DNA of 64,000 nt from Haloferax marinum (GTDB lineage Archaea; Halobacteriota; Halobacteria; Halobacteriales; Haloferacaceae), in assembly GCF_009674625.1 (NCBI RefSeq), contig NZ_WKJQ01000001.1:1302001-1366000 (forward strand). Reading direction: 5' to 3'. Below are positions 55,701-64,000 of this stretch, in pieces. The notes under the pieces are model-generated. The model was not told the DNA's origin. It saw nothing but the letters and a program-made list of their open reading frames with translations, and searched no databases. The position numbers and the translations under genes were made by a program. Position 1 is the first letter of the stretch. Each line of letters starts with the position of its first letter.

Positions 55701-56129
55701 ATGAGTCAAGCTACCCTCGGCGACGACGACCTGTTCGGAGAGGCAGCAGCGGAAATGCGTGCAGATGTCGAGGAACATCTCGACGAGGCGCGTGCGGTTC
55801 TCCCCGACGCAGACGACGTGTGGAACGCCGACGCCGACAACGTTCTCGGCGTTCTCAACGGCCTTCGCTCCTCGCTGAACGTCGAAGACGCCACCGAACA
55901 CCTGCGACAGGCCAAGAAGTGGTACGTCATCGGCGAACGCGCCGACGCGTTCGACGACCCGGAGGACCTCGAAGAAGCAATCGAAGACCTCGAAGAACTC
56001 CTCGGGATGGTCGAAGAGGCCCACGAACTCGTCGGCGAACTCACCAACACGATGCCGCAACTTCGTGGCGCACTCACCGACGCGGCAGAAGCGGCCGACG
56101 ACGAAGAAGAAGAAGAGGAAGAAGAGTAA
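55701..56129 (+). CDS. DUF5790-like acidic helical protein
   Basis: A 142-residue very acidic protein, nearly all helix, ending in a run of eight Glu (DDEEEEEEEE). Coiled-coil heptads fill about residues 20-120. It resembles a haloarchaeal family annotated as DUF5790 (from memory). A TTTTTAAACC box lies about 30 bases before the ATG. No function known. Confidence 0.7.
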   Translation: MSQATLGDDDLFGEAAAEMRADVEEHLDEARAVLPDADDVWNADADNVLGVLNGLRSSLNVEDATEHLRQAKKWYVIGERADAFDDPEDLEEAIEDLEELLGMVEEAHELVGELTNTMPQLRGALTDAAEAADDEEEEEEEE

Positions 56130-56183
56130 CCGAACCCGAAGAACCGACAGCCAACTACGCGTCCGTGTCGAACGGTCGCCGTC

Positions 56184-56906
56184 TCACTCGCGGCCACGCG
56201 CCTCGACTGCGTCGAGGAGTGACGCCAGTGCGTCGGCCGCGAGCGACGCCAGTTCTTCTCCACGCGCCGCGTCGCCATCGGCCGGGTCGCCGACGACCCC
56301 GTTGTCGGTGAATTCGTCGGAGTCGTGGGCGAGGTTGACGCCCGAAACCCACTCTCCCCAGCGAGCTGCTGCGCCATCTCTCGCCTCGTCGATTCGGTCT
56401 TCACGGACGAGTTCGGGGTGGGTATGCCGGAGGAGTGCCGTTTCGAGTGGGCCGGCGTGGCCCATGTCTTTCGAGTGTTCTCCGACGGCGTCGAACCACG
56501 TGAACGCGACAGCGTAGGCGTCGCCCGTCCGCGAGAGTCGCCGACAGACTTCCGCGAGCGCTTCGACGTTGCCGCCGTGACCGTTGACGACGACGACGCG
56601 GTCGAATCCGTGGAACGCGAGCGACTCGATAGTCTCGCGGACGTACGCGCGGAAGGTGTCGGGAGAGACCCACAGCGTCCCGTCGAAGGCGCGGTGTTCC
56701 TCGGCGATACCGACCGGAATCGTCGGGGCGACGACGACGTCGCCGTCGAAGGCGTCGGCGCCTGCTTCGGCGATAGATTCGGCGTTGAGGAAGTCCGTGC
56801 CGAGCGGTGCGTGCGGCCCGTGTTGTTCGGTACTCCCGACGGGGAGGACCGCGAGGTCGGTGTCGAGGTCGGCGGCGTCGGTCCAGGTGGCCTCGGAGAG
56901 TCGCAT
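56184..56906 (-). CDS. creatininase family amidohydrolase
   Basis: A 240-residue metal-dependent amidohydrolase. STEQHGPHAPLGTD (Glu and His zinc/Mn ligands), the AEEHRAFDGT loop and NGHGGN with its second His are all conserved. Family members include creatininase, FAPy deformylase ArfB (riboflavin/F420 synthesis) and MftE; no neighbouring gene picks one. A cytoplasmic cofactor-biosynthesis role is likely. Confidence 0.85.
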   Translation of the reverse strand: MRLSEATWTDAADLDTDLAVLPVGSTEQHGPHAPLGTDFLNAESIAEAGADAFDGDVVVAPTIPVGIAEEHRAFDGTLWVSPDTFRAYVRETIESLAFHGFDRVVVVNGHGGNVEALAEVCRRLSRTGDAYAVAFTWFDAVGEHSKDMGHAGPLETALLRHTHPELVREDRIDEARDGAAARWGEWVSGVNLAHDSDEFTDNGVVGDPADGDAARGEELASLAADALASLLDAVEARGRE

Positions 56907-56955
56907 AGCGAGAGAATGGGTGGGGTGGCCTTAGTGGTAGGCGCTTTCGTCGGAG

Positions 56956-57005
56956 AGTCAGAGAGTGGGAGAGTCAGAGCGTCGGAGAGTCAGAGCGTCG
57001 GAGAG
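56956..57005. repeat. short tandem repeat between creatininase and ABC exporter
   Basis: Three imperfect copies of a 16-base unit (GAGTCAGAGCGTCGGA) lie just before the end of the ABC exporter gene. Non-coding. Confidence 0.7.
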
Positions 57006-57022
57006 CGAACCGGAGGCCCTCT

Positions 57023-59026
57023 TCAATCGTCGCTGGCGTCGACTTCCGCCTGTCGGCGCGCGGCGCGTTCGACGAACTCGTCGGGGAGTTGGTCGATTTC
57101 GCCGGCTTGAACGCCCCAGAGGTGTGCGTAGAGACCGTCGGCAGTCAGCAGGTCGTCGTGGGTGCCGCGTTCGACGATACGACCGTCTTCGAGGACGACG
57201 ATTTGGTCTGCGTCCTTGATGGTCGAGAGGCGGTGAGCGATGCTGAACGTCGTTCGGTCGGCGGTGAGTCTGTCGAGCGACCGCTGGATGAGCATCTCCG
57301 TCTCGGTGTCTACGTCCGAGGTCGCCTCGTCGAGGACGAGGATTTCGGGGTCTTTGAGGATTGCGCGGGCGATAGAGACGCGCTGGCGCTGGCCACCCGA
57401 GAGTTTCACGCCGCGCTCTCCCACTTTCGTGTCGTAGCCCTCTGGGAGGTTCGAGATGAACTCGTGGGCTTCGGCGGCCTTGGCGGCGGCGACGATGTCC
57501 TCGTGACTGGCGTCGAACGTCCCGTAGGCGATGTTCTCTTCGACGGTTCCGTAGAACAGGAACGTCTCTTGGCTGACGTAGGCGATAGACTCGCGGAGAC
57601 TCGATAGTGCCACGTCGCGGACGTCCTGTCCGTCGATTCTGACCGACCCGTCGTCCACGTCCTCAGAACTCTCTGAGTTCTGATGGGCTGTGGCAGACTT
57701 CTTCGAAGTCGGCCAAACGTCGTACATCCGCATCAGGAGTTTGAGCACGGTGGATTTGCCCGCGCCGGTCGGACCGACGAGTGCGAGCGTCTCACCGCCG
57801 CCAACCTCGAACGAGATGTCTTCGACGATGGTCTCGCCGTCGTCGTATCCGAACGTGACGTCGTCGTATTCGACGCGACCCTCGGAGACGGTGAGGTCAG
57901 GTGCGTCGGCCTTCTCGGCGAGGCGGGCGGGTTCGTCCATCAACCCGAAGATTCGGGCGCTAGAGGCGTGCGCACGCTGGTACATGTTGATAATCTGTCC
58001 GAACTGGGCGAGTGGCCAGACGAACTGTTGGGTCAGGAGGATGAACGTGACGAACTCACCGACTGCCAGCGTCCCCGTGAACGGACCGGGTCCTTCCCCG
58101 TTGATGACCCAGAGACCACCGACGACGAAGGTGAGCGTGAATCCGATGCCGGCGAGGATTCGCAGTGCCGGGAAGAACTTGATTCGGGTGTTGATGGCGT
58201 CCCAGTTGGCGTCGAAGTAGTCCATCGAGACGCCGTCGACGCGGTCGGATTCGTGCGACTCTGCGTTGAACGTCTTGATGACCTGGATACCGCCGAGGTT
58301 GTTCTCCAACCGCGAGTTGAGTTTGCCAACAGACGAGCGGACGTCGGCGTACTTCGGTTGGATGATGTCCACGAACTTCCACGTGAACAGGGCGATGAGT
58401 GGAATTGGCAGGAGGGCGACGAGCGCCAGTTGCCAGTTGTACGAGAGCAAGACGGCGGCGATGGCGAGGACCATCACGGACAGGCGGAAAAAGGAGTTCA
58501 TGCCGTCGTTGAGGAACCGTTCGAGTCGGTTCACGTCGTTCGAGAGGACGGACATCATCTCGCCGGTCTGTTTGTCCGCGAAGAAGTCCATGTTGAGCAG
58601 TTGCATCCGGTCGTAAGTGTCGACGCGGACGGCGTGCTGGATGTTCTGCGCGTACGAGTTCCAACCCCAGTTTCGGAGCCAGTGGAACACCGCACCACCG
58701 GTGAAACTGAAGACGATGATTCCGACGGCGAAGAAGAACTGCCCGGACTGTGTCGCGGGGACGAACGGTGCGACCCACGCTTCGGGGATAACGGGGAATC
58801 CGGCCGCGAAGGACTTCTCTTGTCTGATGATGGCGTCGATGGCGAGACCAAGAACGACCGGTGGGACCAAATCTAAGACGCGGGCGGCGATGCTGGCGAA
58901 GAGACCGACGAGAAACTGCAGTGTGTTCTCACGACCGTATTCGGAGAACAACCGCCGCATCGGGTTTTCGACCCGTTCTTTCTGGTCTTCGAACGGGTCG
59001 TCGTCTGTATCAGGAGGCACGAACAC
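57023..59026 (-). CDS. ABC exporter, fused permease-ATPase (MsbA-like)
   Basis: A half-transporter of 667 residues: six membrane helices in about 40-360, then an ATPase. Walker A GPTGAGKST near 417-425, signature LSGGQRQRVSIARAIL, Walker B ILVLDEATSDVD and His-switch AHRLST. After Walker A there is an extra stretch of about 26 residues (about 432-458, TSKKSATAHQNSESSEDV) not found in most homologues; it would lie near the Q-loop and could be regulatory. Exports lipid, drug or peptide; substrate unknown. Confidence 0.92.
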   Translation of the reverse strand: MFVPPDTDDDPFEDQKERVENPMRRLFSEYGRENTLQFLVGLFASIAARVLDLVPPVVLGLAIDAIIRQEKSFAAGFPVIPEAWVAPFVPATQSGQFFFAVGIIVFSFTGGAVFHWLRNWGWNSYAQNIQHAVRVDTYDRMQLLNMDFFADKQTGEMMSVLSNDVNRLERFLNDGMNSFFRLSVMVLAIAAVLLSYNWQLALVALLPIPLIALFTWKFVDIIQPKYADVRSSVGKLNSRLENNLGGIQVIKTFNAESHESDRVDGVSMDYFDANWDAINTRIKFFPALRILAGIGFTLTFVVGGLWVINGEGPGPFTGTLAVGEFVTFILLTQQFVWPLAQFGQIINMYQRAHASSARIFGLMDEPARLAEKADAPDLTVSEGRVEYDDVTFGYDDGETIVEDISFEVGGGETLALVGPTGAGKSTVLKLLMRMYDVWPTSKKSATAHQNSESSEDVDDGSVRIDGQDVRDVALSSLRESIAYVSQETFLFYGTVEENIAYGTFDASHEDIVAAAKAAEAHEFISNLPEGYDTKVGERGVKLSGGQRQRVSIARAILKDPEILVLDEATSDVDTETEMLIQRSLDRLTADRTTFSIAHRLSTIKDADQIVVLEDGRIVERGTHDDLLTADGLYAHLWGVQAGEIDQLPDEFVERAARRQAEVDASDD

Positions 59027-59089
59027 GTTTCAAGGGGCGCTCACAGTAAAGTTCTCGGGTGCGGGTGGCCTCCGCCGGTTCCCAGTCGG

Positions 59090-59263
59090 TCAGTTCGTGG
59101 CCCGAAGCGCTCGGACGGTGACGACACCCTGTGCGACAGAGCGGGCGAACGTCGCCGCGATGAGCGCGAGCGAGACAGGGAGTCTGAACTCGGGGCGACC
59201 GACGGCGAGGAACAACGAGAACAGATAGCCGCGGGCCGGGATGAAGTCGCCCCCTACAGTTTT
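59090..59263 (-). pseudogene. truncated membrane-protein gene (C-terminal fragment)
   Basis: In one minus-strand frame, FIPARGYLFSLFLAVGRPEF and then RLPVSLALIAATFARS run to a stop at 59090, with codon use like that of a real gene. The frame is closed upstream by a stop and there is no ATG or GTG. So the 5' part is lost, probably by deletion at the AT-rich junction near 59264. Family not recognised. Confidence 0.55.
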
Positions 59264-59617
59264 CTAACGTCGGAGACGACCCGGCGGTACTCGGTGAGCC
59301 CAGATTAACATCCAACTTTGCACATTTGACTTGTAGTTTATTGTAGTAGTATTCGATAAATTTGGAGTGAGCAGTAGTTTGAATAGGGCGTGTGAGTAAA
59401 CGCTCTTATGCTGGGGTGCCTCTGAAGACACCAGCACTGTCTCCTATCCGGGGTGCCCGGCCCGGTGTAGGGGACAGAGGGATTTCCCTCTCGCTTGTCC
59501 ATCTCTGCGGAGTCCGCTGAGAGCGTGAGAATAACCAGGTAGACGAGAGCGAGAGCTCTCTAACGTCTCCGAATCGGCGATTGTGAGCGAGTGCGGCCGC
59601 AGGTGGAGGCGGTCGCC
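59264..59617. other. gap of about 350 bases, AT-rich then hairpin-rich, no gene
   Basis: The left part (to about 59400) is AT-rich (TTTGTAGTTTATTGTAGTAG-like), the right part holds the hairpin array at 59409-59490. No coding signal. Confidence 0.7.
59409..59490. ncRNA. candidate structured RNA (three consecutive hairpins)
   Basis: Three stems follow each other: 59409-59436 (TGCT/AGCA with GGTG/CACC), 59438-59476 (TGTCTCCTAT..CCGG pairing with CCGG..GTAGGGGACA, the strongest) and 59477-59490 (GAGGG-ATTT-CCCTC). An AT-rich stretch lies upstream on the plus strand. No RNase P or SRP RNA core is visible. Could also be the 3' end of the minus-strand gene at 59618. Confidence 0.4.
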
Positions 59618-59887
59618 CTAGAGAACACGAGACTCTATCTCTGGGTCGAGTCCCGACTCGGCCAAGTCCTCCCGGATTCGTGTCCGAAGCGGGTCTGGAA
59701 CCGTGCCGCGTCCGACCGGGACCGCCGTCTCGCCGTCTTCTTTCACCTTCCAGTAGAGGACACAGTTCGACGGTTCGTAGTACTCGATGCTGTAGGCGTC
59801 GTCGGCGCCGCGGTAGTGGACACGTGCAGCAAACTCCTCTGCGAACCAGCCTTCGAGTTCGGATAGCGCGTCAACGTGGTCGCCCAT
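59618..59887 (-). CDS. conserved small protein, unknown
   Basis: An 89-residue soluble acidic protein from ATG 59887. No motif recognised (contains FAARVHYRGADDAYSIEYYE). The longer frame to 60016 overlaps the DUF192 gene and has a poor codon pattern, so it is rejected. It lies 40 bases after the DUF192 stop on the same strand, so the two may be cotranscribed. Confidence 0.6.
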   Translation of the reverse strand: MGDHVDALSELEGWFAEEFAARVHYRGADDAYSIEYYEPSNCVLYWKVKEDGETAVPVGRGTVPDPLRTRIREDLAESGLDPEIESRVL

Positions 59888-59927
59888 GTGAGCAGACACA
59901 GTGGCCACCCCTTCGGTCGTTTCGCTT

Positions 59928-60425
59928 TCAGTCGACGAGGACCTGGTCGCCCACTTCGATATCCGTCTCGTTCGTGTAGCCGTAGGGGAGTTCGAGGACG
60001 TACTTCCCCGTCCCACGATACCGGGTGAGGTCCGACTCGCTCGTCCCTTCGGGGTCGAGTTCGGCGTGGTGAATGGTGGTTATGGTGCCGTTTTCGGCGA
60101 CGAAGACGATGTCGAGCGGGAAGTCCATATCGCGCATCACGTAGGCGTAGCTCCCCGGCGAGTCGTGGACGAACCACATTCCCTCGTCTTTCGCGAGCGA
60201 CTCGGTGTCGCTCAATCCGGTGTAGCGCTTGGCGTAGGTGTCGGCGACGCGTGCGTCGACAGTTGCGAGCGTTTCGCCCGTCTCGTCGTCCACGACCGTC
60301 AGCGTGGTTCGCTCGTAGTCGTCGGTCGTTCCCGGCACGGCAGCAGGGTTGGTGAGATAGGCAACGGTGGCGACGACGACGACGACGGCCGCGACGAAGA
60401 GGGCGATTCGTGCGCGAGAGATCAT
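59928..60425 (-). CDS. DUF192 family exported/membrane-anchored protein
   Basis: A 165-residue protein with an N-terminal membrane helix (about residues 7-25) and a DUF192 beta-barrel domain: ADTYAKRYTGLSDTESLAKD, MWFVHDSPGSYAYVMRDMDF and FPLDIVFVAENGTI are family hallmarks. It probably faces the outside. Function of the family is unknown. Confidence 0.86.
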   Translation of the reverse strand: MISRARIALFVAAVVVVVATVAYLTNPAAVPGTTDDYERTTLTVVDDETGETLATVDARVADTYAKRYTGLSDTESLAKDEGMWFVHDSPGSYAYVMRDMDFPLDIVFVAENGTITTIHHAELDPEGTSESDLTRYRGTGKYVLELPYGYTNETDIEVGDQVLVD

Positions 60426-60519
60426 TCAGCTACAGAGATGGCAGCCGTATGTCTAAGCGTTCCGGGGGTCGGACGAAACAATAACCGTTATTTGCGCGAA
60501 CCGGTTCGAATGAATTGCA

Positions 60520-60593
60520 GGGCTCGTGGTCTAGTTGGTTATGACGCGGCCTTTACAAGGCTGAGGTCGGTGGTTCGAATCCGCCCGAGCCCA
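60520..60593 (+). tRNA. tRNA-Val(TAC)
   Basis: 74 nt; acceptor GGGCTCG/CGAGCCC with discriminator A; anticodon TAC; T arm GGTGGTTCGAATCCGCC. CCA not encoded. Its 3' end is repeated 97 bases downstream. Confidence 0.9.
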
Positions 60594-60668
60594 CTAATTC
60601 TGTGCGAGCGACAGCGAGCACGAATTCGTAACCGAGGGCGATTCGAATCAGGGAGCGGTAGCGACCGA

Positions 60669-60720
60669 GGTTCGAATCCACCCGAGCCCACAAATTGGAG
60701 TTCGAATCCGCCAGTGCCAT
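60669..60720. repeat. duplicated tRNA-Val 3' end and second T-arm fragment
   Basis: 60669-60696 matches the tRNA-Val end 60572-60599 at 26 of 28 positions (GGTTCGAATCC, CCCGAGCCCAC). A further GGAGTTCGAATCCGCC-like fragment follows at about 60697-60712. There is no 5' tRNA half, so these are remnants, not genes. Confidence 0.75.
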
Positions 60721-60723
60721 CGT

Positions 60724-61095
60724 TCAAATCAGACCGACTGTGGCGAGCACACCGAAGAACGCGAACACCCCACCGACACCGAGACTGGCCTTTGCCGCAC
60801 CCCGCGACGGCCATATCGAGTCGTCGCCCCGTGGGTTTCGGTCGTGACGGAGGAGGACGGCCACGCCGATTGTGACCGAAACGATTGCTTGGACGAAGTA
60901 GAGGTTAACCTCGACGGTCAGTACGAAGAACGCCCCGCCGAGATAGGCAGCCAGCGTGAACGACAACTGCGGCCACGGGTCGACGTCGTCGGAGTCGAAG
61001 TACGGGAGAAACAGCGTTGGATGGTACCACGGTGCAATCCCGATAAAGAGAAAGAAGCCGCTGATTCCGAGACCGACGAGTAGGTCTGGTATCAC
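60724..61095 (-). CDS. small membrane protein, unknown
   Basis: A 123-residue protein with about four hydrophobic segments (about residues 4-22, 45-62, 63-82 and 103-122). No motif recognised. The gene stops just after the tRNA-Val remnants and is divergent from the VanZ-like gene. Confidence 0.65.
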   Translation of the reverse strand: MIPDLLVGLGISGFFLFIGIAPWYHPTLFLPYFDSDDVDPWPQLSFTLAAYLGGAFFVLTVEVNLYFVQAIVSVTIGVAVLLRHDRNPRGDDSIWPSRGAAKASLGVGGVFAFFGVLATVGLI

Positions 61096-61180
61096 GACCT
61101 GTCCGACGAGCGAGATGATGAAATCGTTTTTCCCGACTCACACGAACCCTTTTAGCCCAAAACGCACCCACTCTCGTTCA

Positions 61181-61576
61181 GTGAGCGCCATCGACACCCT
61201 CCGTGCACACCCTCGACGCACCCTCGTCGTCCTCGGATACGCAGTCGTCGTCTTCGTCGCCTCAGTGTTGCCAGCGGCGTCGGGGAGTCTCACGCCCACC
61301 GGACCGCTCGGCGTCGTCGGACTCGACAAGTGGATTCACGCCGTCGGGTACGCGGGTCTCGGGTTCGGTGTCGCGTACGCTCTGCAGGCACGAGGGGTGA
61401 CAGAGAGTGGGACTGCAGTCGTCGTGGCGGCTGTCTTCGGCGCGTGCATCGAACTCGTGCAGGCGCTCCTCCCGTACCGGTCGTTCAGCCTGCTGGACAT
61501 GGGTGCGAACCTGTTCGGCGCGTTCGTCGGTGGCGTCCTCTGGTACGCTGTGACCAGATTACAAACTGGCAGGTAG
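61181..61576 (+). CDS. VanZ-like family membrane protein
   Basis: A 131-residue membrane protein with four helices. DKWIHAVGYAGLGFGVAYAL and YRSFSLLDMGANLFGAFVGG are VanZ-type signatures. GTG start at 61181 with a CTTTTAGC box about 28 bases upstream, leaderless. The role of VanZ-like proteins in archaea is unknown. Confidence 0.84.
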   Translation: MSAIDTLRAHPRRTLVVLGYAVVVFVASVLPAASGSLTPTGPLGVVGLDKWIHAVGYAGLGFGVAYALQARGVTESGTAVVVAAVFGACIELVQALLPYRSFSLLDMGANLFGAFVGGVLWYAVTRLQTGR

Positions 61577-61621
61577 CATTATCACACCCCCCTGTCTAAC
61601 ACCAGCCGAGAAGTGAGGCAC

Positions 61622-62302
61622 ATGGGCACACAACGCGTACTCCGGGCACTTGGACGGGCACTCGGGACTGTGGGACTCGCGCTGACTGGCGCGTATCTCT
61701 TGGCACTCCGACCGTGGCACAGGCGATGGGGTGCGACAGACGCTGAGGCGACAGGCACACTCCCAGGCGACGACTTCGTCGGTGACGCCGACGTGGTATC
61801 CACGCGGGCGATTACGATTGCGGCGTCGGCGCGGGCCGTCTGGCCGTGGGTAGTCCAGTTAGGACAGGGTCGCGGTGGGTTCTACAGTTACGAGCGACTG
61901 GAGAACCTCTTCGGGCTGCAGATACACAACGCCGACCACATCCTCTCCGAACACCAGCATCTCGGCGTCGGTGACGAGATTCGACTCGGCCCACCGGGTT
62001 CGAACGCACCGTCGTTTCGTGTTGCCTTGATAGACCCCGGTCGGACGCTCGTCTTGAGCGCACCGGGGTGGGAAACCGGCTCGAGCGAGGCGACGTGGAC
62101 GTTCGCGTTGCACGAAGTGTCGCCCAGTGCAACGAGACTTATCGTTCGGTTCCGCGGGCACTCACCGTCGCTTGGAAGTCGTGTGGTGAACCGTCTCGTC
62201 GTCGAACCCGTGCAGTTCGCCATGGAGCGGAAGATGCTGAAAGGTATCCGCAAACGGGCTGAACGTGCGCGAGCGAGCGCGACGGAAGGTCGGCGTCGGT
62301 AA
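61622..62302 (+). CDS. SRPBCC-like membrane-anchored protein
   Basis: A 226-residue protein: an N-terminal hydrophobic segment (about residues 12-30), then a START/SRPBCC-type hydrophobic-ligand fold (TRAITIAASARAVWPWVVQL, DEIRLGPP, ATWTFALHEVSPSATRLIVR). It could bind a lipid or aromatic compound; ligand unknown. ATG 61622 is preferred; the GTG at 61613 is possible. Starts 45 bases after the VanZ-like gene. Confidence 0.76.
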   Translation: MGTQRVLRALGRALGTVGLALTGAYLLALRPWHRRWGATDAEATGTLPGDDFVGDADVVSTRAITIAASARAVWPWVVQLGQGRGGFYSYERLENLFGLQIHNADHILSEHQHLGVGDEIRLGPPGSNAPSFRVALIDPGRTLVLSAPGWETGSSEATWTFALHEVSPSATRLIVRFRGHSPSLGSRVVNRLVVEPVQFAMERKMLKGIRKRAERARASATEGRRR

Positions 62303-62363
62303 CCGGTTCCCGACAGGCGATTCGAAAGTCTTTTTCGTTGCCTCCGGCTTCGAGAGAATGTAA

Positions 62364-62437
62364 GCCGCCTTAGCTCAGACTGGGAGAGCACTCGACTGAA
62401 GATCGAGCTGTCCCCGGTTCAAATCCGGGAGGCGGCA
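62364..62437 (+). tRNA. tRNA-Phe(GAA)
   Basis: 74 nt; acceptor GCCGCC/GGCGGC with discriminator A; anticodon stem CTCGA/TCGAG with loop CTGAAGA giving GAA; T arm CCCGGTTCAAATCCGGG. CCA not encoded; no duplicated 3' end found. Confidence 0.93.
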
Positions 62438-62671
62438 TTTTCCTGCGAACCACGTGGGACGAGAACAGCAGTTGTGTGGTTTTACCCCGACGAGCAACCC
62501 ACCCCGTGCGACCGAGAGAATCACGTTCGCGTCGGCCGGAAACTCCACCACCATCGACCCACGTAACGTCTCATCTAACCGGCAGATACCAAGGTGGTAA
62601 ACCACGTTAGTACGGCGTAAATCCGCTGTAAGCTACGCATAACAATACAACATACTTGTCAATCAAAACCG

Positions 62672-63970
<1,299 letters not shown>

Positions 63971-64000
63971 ACCAGCGACGAGAATCGGTCTCGGGGGCTG

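Noticed and set aside
59409..59490. RNase P or SRP RNA gene
   Set aside because: The conserved cores of these RNAs are absent and the segment is too short.
60601..60720. Second tRNA gene after tRNA-Val
   Set aside because: Only T-arm and acceptor 3' parts are present; no 5' half, D arm or anticodon arm.

Overview
The window looks like chromosome from a halophilic archaeon, probably a Haloferax-like member of the Haloferacales. Coding DNA is GC-rich and the predicted proteins are acidic and Asp/Glu-rich. Many genes are leaderless, with a TATA-like box about 25-30 bases before the start codon. The gene set is archaeal: L15e, a double histone-fold protein, archaeal CCA-adding enzyme, RPA, UbaA, halophile-type ferredoxin, the haloarchaeal glucose-6-phosphate dehydrogenase Azf and MptD. 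Species assignment is inference; no rRNA is present.

Layout. 1-4.9 kb: end of a sugar ABC transporter permease gene, an alpha/beta hydrolase, a membrane protein, rpl15e, and an AT-rich small membrane gene flanked by two degenerate IS-like repeats. 4.9-13.7 kb: a cluster of two CPBP (Abi/CAAX) membrane proteases, a membrane-anchored serine hydrolase, a lipoprotein, a second alpha/beta hydrolase, a winged-helix/zinc-ribbon regulator and an ABC-2 exporter. Four promoters here carry almost the same 16-bp palindrome, 35-37 bases from the start codon; this is the strongest candidate for an undescribed co-regulated system. 13.9-16.1 kb: rhodanese and UbaA (divergent) and an HTH-ferredoxin fusion. 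16.1-23 kb: soluble chemotaxis transducer and a mutS-mutL operon. 23-33.7 kb: KDG kinase, NhaC, a dehydrogenase, NikR with a glutaredoxin, Hsp20, a CBS protein, RtcB and small zinc-ribbon proteins. 33.9-45.4 kb: aconitase, a Tat-exported LVIVD/PA protein, a BBE-type flavoenzyme, an Lrp-RCK regulator, and a UspA/APC-transporter pair.

45.4-47.3 kb is a small accessory island: an AT-rich gene and a decayed DUF6069 fragment lie between two copies of the tRNA-Ile2(CAT) 3' flank, next to two tandem tRNA-Asn genes that each carry a 31-nt intron. 47.4-56.9 kb holds information-processing and core genes: cca, histone deacetylase, histone, RPA, azf, mptD and creatininase. 57-64 kb holds an ABC exporter, a truncated gene, a hairpin-rich gap, tRNA-Val and tRNA-Phe, small membrane genes and an extremely Asp-rich Tat-exported protein.

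Links between genes: histone and deacetylase overlap by one base; mutS-mutL, the ABC-2 pair and UspA-APC overlap by four bases. Three tRNA genes (Ile2, Arg, Val) have duplicated 3' ends or 3' flanks nearby, which suggests repeated use as integration sites.
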